Shown here: in pieces, positions 16,585-19,579 of the stretch
How positions within the stretch are numbered: the first letter of the stretch is position 1
Layout of the letters: each line of letters starts with the position of its first letter
DNA from: Bacteroidota bacterium
GTDB taxonomy: Bacteria; Bacteroidota; Bacteroidia; Chitinophagales; Chitinophagaceae
Reading direction: 5' to 3'
Assembly: GCA_023396345.1 (NCBI GenBank)
Contig: JAEWWO010000049.1
Coordinates: forward strand, 1-19,579
Length of the DNA stretch: 19,579 nucleotides
Notes under the pieces: generated by a model
Databases searched by the model: none
Told to the model about the DNA's origin: nothing
What the model saw: the letters and a program-made list of their open reading frames with translations, nothing else
Position numbers and translations under genes: made by a program

Positions 16585-16592
16585 CAAATATA
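16585..16592 (-). promoter_or_regulatory. TATATTTG -7 element of susC
   Basis: TATATTTG on the minus strand matches TAnnTTTG and lies 97 bp upstream of the susC ATG, leaving a leader of about 90 bases. No TTTG occurs at the -33 position (the sequence there is AGTT/AAGT), which would fit an activator-dependent promoter. Confidence 0.5.
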
Positions 16593-16651
16593 GGGTATTA
16601 ATTAATTATTAACTTTAACTTTTTATAAAAATTTTACGATAAAACAAATTA

Positions 16652-16661
16652 CAAACGTTTG
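16652..16661. promoter_or_regulatory. Candidate LacI-family operator upstream of susC
   Basis: CAAACGTTTG is a perfect palindrome with a central CG, the core form of LacI/GalR-family operators (E. coli PurR sites share AAACGTTT). It lies about 60 bp upstream of the susC -7 element, a location more typical of activation than of blocking polymerase. No regulator gene is in the window. Confidence 0.4.
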
Positions 16662-16961
16662 CATATCAAAATACAGGATTTATAATACTTATATTCAATA
16701 GTTTAAAATTTAAAAATAAAAATAAATTATTAAAATAAATATAAGAAACTATGTTGCACTTTATATTAGAAATTATAAAAAATTAAAAATAAATATGATT
16801 TATTTAGATAAATTTCAAAATATTCTATCTTAGAATTTTTAAGAAGTAACATTCTCTGTTATTTAATAAATCATTCACTTTCTTTTAAGTCTGACGATAA
16901 ATTAAAGACAGTTTAATCCCGTTTAAATAACAAGAATTTTACATTGAATAACTGAAATAAA

Positions 16962-16993
16962 AACGCTTTACTTTTATTGCAAAGTAAAGCGTT
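16962..16993 (-). terminator. Intrinsic terminator of metG
   Basis: AACGCTTTACTTT (16962-16974) and AAAGTAAAGCGTT (16981-16993) make a perfect 13-bp stem with a 6-base loop, 53 bp past the metG stop. On the minus strand the stem runs into TTTTTATTT. This is a textbook rho-independent terminator. Confidence 0.85.
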
Positions 16994-17046
16994 AAACTAA
17001 AAAATACGATATAGTAATTTACTTACATGAAAAAGAAAAACCTCGC

Positions 17047-19137
17047 TTAACTAATACTGCTTCCGTTTTCTGTTTCTGAATCCTGATTAATAAATATTAG
17101 CTTTCCGGTGTTATTTTGAGCCATTAAAATCATACCGTTGCTTTCTATGCCGCGCATTTTTCGTGGTGCAAGATTAGCCACTACTACAACTTGCTTACCT
17201 ACAATTTCTTGTGGCTGAAAATATTGTGCAATGCCCGATACAATTGTTCTTTCTTCAAAACCTAAGTCTATTTGAAGCTTCAGTAGCTTATCGGCCTTCT
17301 CTACTTTTTCGGCAGAAAGAATAGTTCCGGTTCTTAAGTCAATTTTTGAAAAATCGTCATAAACTATTTCCGGTTTCAAAGCAATACTCTCTAAATTGTT
17401 TTCGGGTTTTGCTTTATTAATATTTTCTGCATTTTGATTGTGTGCGCCGCATTGCAACTTTTCTATCTGCTCCTTTATTTCAGCATCTTCAATTTTTCTG
17501 AATAGCAATTCCGGTGCACGTAATGAATAGCCCGTTTTTAATAAATCTATTCTTCCGGCATTTTCCCATTCTAACATTCTTTCTACCACCTTCATCATAT
17601 GTATCATTTTATGTGCGGTATTTGGTAAAAAAGGATTAATTAGTATGGAAAGATTAGCTGTTAATTGCAAACACATATGCAGACAATTGTCTATTATTTT
17701 TTGATTCTCCGGTTTTTCTGCAATATTTTTTGCTAAAATCCACGGCTCTTTCTCCTGCATATATTTATTGCCTTTGCGAGCAAGGTCTATCACTTCGAAT
17801 AAGGCATCTCTGAAATGATAAGTCTCTATAGCATCTTCTACACGTTTTTTTGATAATTTAATATCTTCAGAAAGTTGATGATCTACTCCATCTAAAAGGT
17901 CAGTATGTAAAGGCGGAACTTTACCATTACACAATTTGTGCATCAACACAAATGTTCTGTTTACAAAATTGCCGAAAATACTTACTAACTCGCTATTATT
18001 TCTATCCTGAAAATCTTTCCAGGTAAAGTCGTTGTCTTTATTTTCAGGTGCATTGGCACACAACACATATCTGAGCACATCTTCACATCCGGGAAAATCT
18101 TTCAGATATTCATGTACCCATACAGCCCAGTTTCTACTGGTAGATACTTTATCTCCTTCAATATTTAAAAACTCATTTGCAGGTACGTTATCCGGCAAGA
18201 CAAAGTCACCATGCGCTTTTAGCATAGCCGGAAATATAATGCAGTGAAATACAATATTATCTTTTCCGATAAAATGCACCAGTTTTGTATCTTCCCTGCA
18301 CCAGTAATCTTTCCAGTTTTCCGTTAATTCTTTCGTGGCAGAAATATAACCAATAGGCGCATCAAACCACACATACAGCACCTTTCCTTCAGCATCAGGC
18401 AGCGGCACTTTAATGCCCCAGTTGCTGTCGCGCGTCATTGCCCTTGGATGCAATCCATTATCTAACCAACTTTTACATTGTCCATACACATTATTTTTCC
18501 ATTCCTTATGTCCTTCCAGGATCCACTGTTTAAGACATTCTTCGTAATTTTGAAGAGGAAAATACCAGTGCTTTGTTTTCTTTTTTACAGGCACTGCATC
18601 ACTTAAAGTACTTTTGGGATTGATTAATTGCTCCGGAGATAAAGAACTTCCGCATTTCTCGCACTGATCTCCATAGGCATTTTCATTGGAACAAACCGGA
18701 CAGGTTCCGGTAATGTATCTGTCAGCAAGAAACATATTGGATTTTTCATCGTAGTACTGTTCTGATTCTCTCTCCTCAAACAATCCTTTATCATACAAGA
18801 CTTTAAAAAAATCTGAAGCGGTTTGATGATGTACGGCATTAGAAGTTCTGGAGTATATATCAAAAGAAATACCCATTTGCGCAAAACTTTCTTTTATCTG
18901 CGCATGATATTTATCTACAATCTGCTGCGGAGTAACTCCTTCCTTCATAGCACGAATGGTAATGGGTACACCATGTTCATCGCTACCTCCAACAAATTTT
19001 ATATCTCTTTTGTTAGCTCTTTGAAATCTTACGTAAATATCTGCAGGTATGTAGCAACCCGCCAGATGTCCTATATGAATGGGGCCGTTGGCATATGGTA
19101 AAGCCGCTGTAACGAGTATTCTTTTATAATCTTGCAT
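17047..19137 (-). CDS. metG: Methionyl-tRNA synthetase with C-terminal tRNA-binding domain
   Basis: MetG charges tRNA-Met with methionine in the cytoplasm and is needed for initiation and elongation. In the 696 residues, the class I HIGH motif is at 21-24 ([10 protein letters not shown]), a zinc knuckle with Cys146, Cys149, Cys159 and Cys162 follows, and the KMSKS loop appears as KVSTS at 330-334 ([15 protein letters not shown]), keeping the first Lys and both serines. An anticodon-binding helical domain spans about 390-550. Residues 598-696 are the OB-fold tRNA-binding domain ('[10 protein letters not shown]', '[24 protein letters not shown]') that promotes dimerisation and tRNA binding in long MetRS forms. 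Start at 19137 gives the normal N-terminus [18 protein letters not shown]. The gene has a strong terminator. Confidence 0.97.
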   Translation of the reverse strand: MQDYKRILVTAALPYANGPIHIGHLAGCYIPADIYVRFQRANKRDIKFVGGSDEHGVPITIRAMKEGVTPQQIVDKYHAQIKESFAQMGISFDIYSRTSNAVHHQTASDFFKVLYDKGLFEERESEQYYDEKSNMFLADRYITGTCPVCSNENAYGDQCEKCGSSLSPEQLINPKSTLSDAVPVKKKTKHWYFPLQNYEECLKQWILEGHKEWKNNVYGQCKSWLDNGLHPRAMTRDSNWGIKVPLPDAEGKVLYVWFDAPIGYISATKELTENWKDYWCREDTKLVHFIGKDNIVFHCIIFPAMLKAHGDFVLPDNVPANEFLNIEGDKVSTSRNWAVWVHEYLKDFPGCEDVLRYVLCANAPENKDNDFTWKDFQDRNNSELVSIFGNFVNRTFVLMHKLCNGKVPPLHTDLLDGVDHQLSEDIKLSKKRVEDAIETYHFRDALFEVIDLARKGNKYMQEKEPWILAKNIAEKPENQKIIDNCLHMCLQLTANLSILINPFLPNTAHKMIHMMKVVERMLEWENAGRIDLLKTGYSLRAPELLFRKIEDAEIKEQIEKLQCGAHNQNAENINKAKPENNLESIALKPEIVYDDFSKIDLRTGTILSAEKVEKADKLLKLQIDLGFEERTIVSGIAQYFQPQEIVGKQVVVVANLAPRKMRGIESNGMILMAQNNTGKLIFINQDSETENGSSIS

Positions 19138-19159
19138 TTTTAATTAAAATAATTATCGG

Positions 19160-19167
19160 CAAAAATA
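19160..19167 (-). promoter_or_regulatory. Possible -7 element of metG
   Basis: TATTTTTG on the minus strand fits TAnnTTTG, 22 bp upstream of the metG ATG. The upstream partner is not convincing (only a TTG at shorter spacing), and the region is AT-rich, so chance is possible. Confidence 0.35.
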
Positions 19168-19263
19168 ATTTAATTAAGGTGCAATCTGAAATAAAAAAGA
19201 AACGTATTACCTATTAAATGATATTAGTTAAATAAATATTTTTCCCTTTCCTATAATTCTTTG

Positions 19264-19271
19264 TACTTTTG
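19264..19271 (+). promoter_or_regulatory. Possible -7 element of the 19311 transferase gene
   Basis: TACTTTTG fits TAnnTTTG and lies 39 bp upstream of the ATG at 19311. No TTTG is found 18 bp upstream, only a T-rich stretch. Its place directly before an alternative in-frame ATG (19272) argues that the later ATG is used. Confidence 0.4.
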
Positions 19272-19310
19272 ATGAGTTTTTATTGCAATAAAATACGTTC
19301 GAATCAAGAT

Positions 19311-19579
19311 ATGCAAGACTTCTTTAATTCTGAAAGCAGAATATTTTTTATATATGTTGCAGTTTTTCTGACTGCACTTTTTATAGTCTGGCAGTCTATC
19401 CCCAGTGTAATTTACGTAACCAAACGAAAAAGACTTTTAGACAAACCTACCGGCAGAAAAAAACATGCGAATGTAACCCCCAACCTTGCGGGCGTGGCTA
19501 TTTTTGCTGCATTTGCCTTTGTGTGTTCTTTATTTCAGGTAGGAAGATTTTTACCCGAATGGAACTATGTGTTCGCAGG
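19311..19579 (+). CDS. WecA/MraY-type undecaprenyl-phosphate glycosyl-phosphate transferase (partial, N-terminus only)
   Basis: The first 89 residues of a membrane protein are present; the rest lies beyond the right edge. Residues about 11-30 form the first transmembrane segment (IFFIYVAVFLTALFIVW), followed by 'YVTKRKRLLDKPTGRKKHANVTPNLAGVAIF', matching the family pattern of a cytoplasmic L.D.P..RK.H....P..GG loop, and a second transmembrane segment. Such enzymes move a sugar-1-phosphate from a UDP-sugar to undecaprenyl phosphate at the inner membrane, starting O-antigen, capsule or teichoic-type polymers. The P-x-L-A-G form and the RKKH loop point to the WecA/TagO branch rather than MraY, but with only the N-terminus this is tentative. 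An in-frame ATG at 19272 would add 13 residues, but a promoter-like element abuts it, so 19311 is preferred. Confidence 0.8.
   Translation, partial: MQDFFNSESRIFFIYVAVFLTALFIVWQSIPSVIYVTKRKRLLDKPTGRKKHANVTPNLAGVAIFAAFAFVCSLFQVGRFLPEWNYVFA

Larger units (their letters stand above)
16488..17046. other. 559-bp AT-rich intergenic region between metG and susC
   Basis: Both flanking genes are on the minus strand. The right end (16962-16993) carries the metG terminator; the left end carries the susC promoter element (16585-16592) and a 10-bp palindrome (16652-16661). The middle, roughly 16670-16955, is very AT-rich with stops in all frames and no recognisable gene, RNA or repeat. The length is larger than any other gap in the window and suits a regulatory region for susC-susD. 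Confidence 0.7.

Noticed and set aside
16670..16955. Possible hidden gene or structured RNA in the metG-susC gap
   Set aside because: The sequence is simple and AT-rich with frequent stops in all frames; no strong stem, tRNA-like arms or riboswitch motif was recognised.
18148..18162. KVSTS instead of KMSKS in MetRS as a sign of a defective enzyme
   Set aside because: The first lysine and both serines are kept, and similar K-x-S-T-S forms are known in long MetRS enzymes; the remaining motifs are intact.

Overview
The window looks like a chromosomal segment of a Bacteroidota bacterium, most likely near the Chitinophagaceae. The evidence is a SusC/SusD outer-membrane pair, a second TonB-dependent receptor with an N-terminal carboxypeptidase-regulatory-like domain, SPII lipoproteins, AT-rich intergenic DNA, few visible Shine-Dalgarno sequences, and promoter-like elements of the Bacteroidota type (TTTG, about 18 bp, TAnnTTTG). 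I see no mobile element, CRISPR array, rRNA or tRNA.

Layout. Positions 1-1840 (minus strand) hold a small envelope cluster: an 81-residue two-helix membrane protein, a PstS-like substrate-binding lipoprotein, and a secreted TPR protein that runs off the left edge. Positions 1944-6426 (minus) hold housekeeping genes: hemL (tetrapyrrole synthesis), a YhiN/HI0933-family flavoprotein, map (methionine aminopeptidase) and pyrF (pyrimidine synthesis). A 41-bp tandem palindromic repeat lies between map and the flavoprotein gene. Positions 6549-9188 (plus) hold a DUF4397-like lipoprotein, a class I aminotransferase and a GNAT acetyltransferase.

Positions 9185-16487 (minus) are devoted to TonB-dependent outer-membrane uptake: a lone receptor (9185-11638), then a susC-susD operon (16487 to 11806) closed by a strong hairpin terminator. 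No glycoside hydrolase, protease, sigma/anti-sigma pair or regulator accompanies the pair here, so its substrate cannot be read from context. A 559-bp AT-rich gap upstream of susC carries a LacI-family-like palindrome, a TATATTTG promoter element and the metG terminator. Positions 17047-19137 (minus) encode methionyl-tRNA synthetase. A WecA/MraY-type glycosyl-phosphate transferase begins on the plus strand at 19311 and is cut by the right edge.

Most of the window is ordinary housekeeping and nutrient-uptake DNA; I do not see a clear new multi-gene system. The points most worth checking are the 41-bp palindromic repeat, the Asp-to-Glu change at a metal-ligand position of methionine aminopeptidase, the PstS-like protein without recognisable phosphate-site motifs, and the palindromes at the two TonB-receptor promoters.
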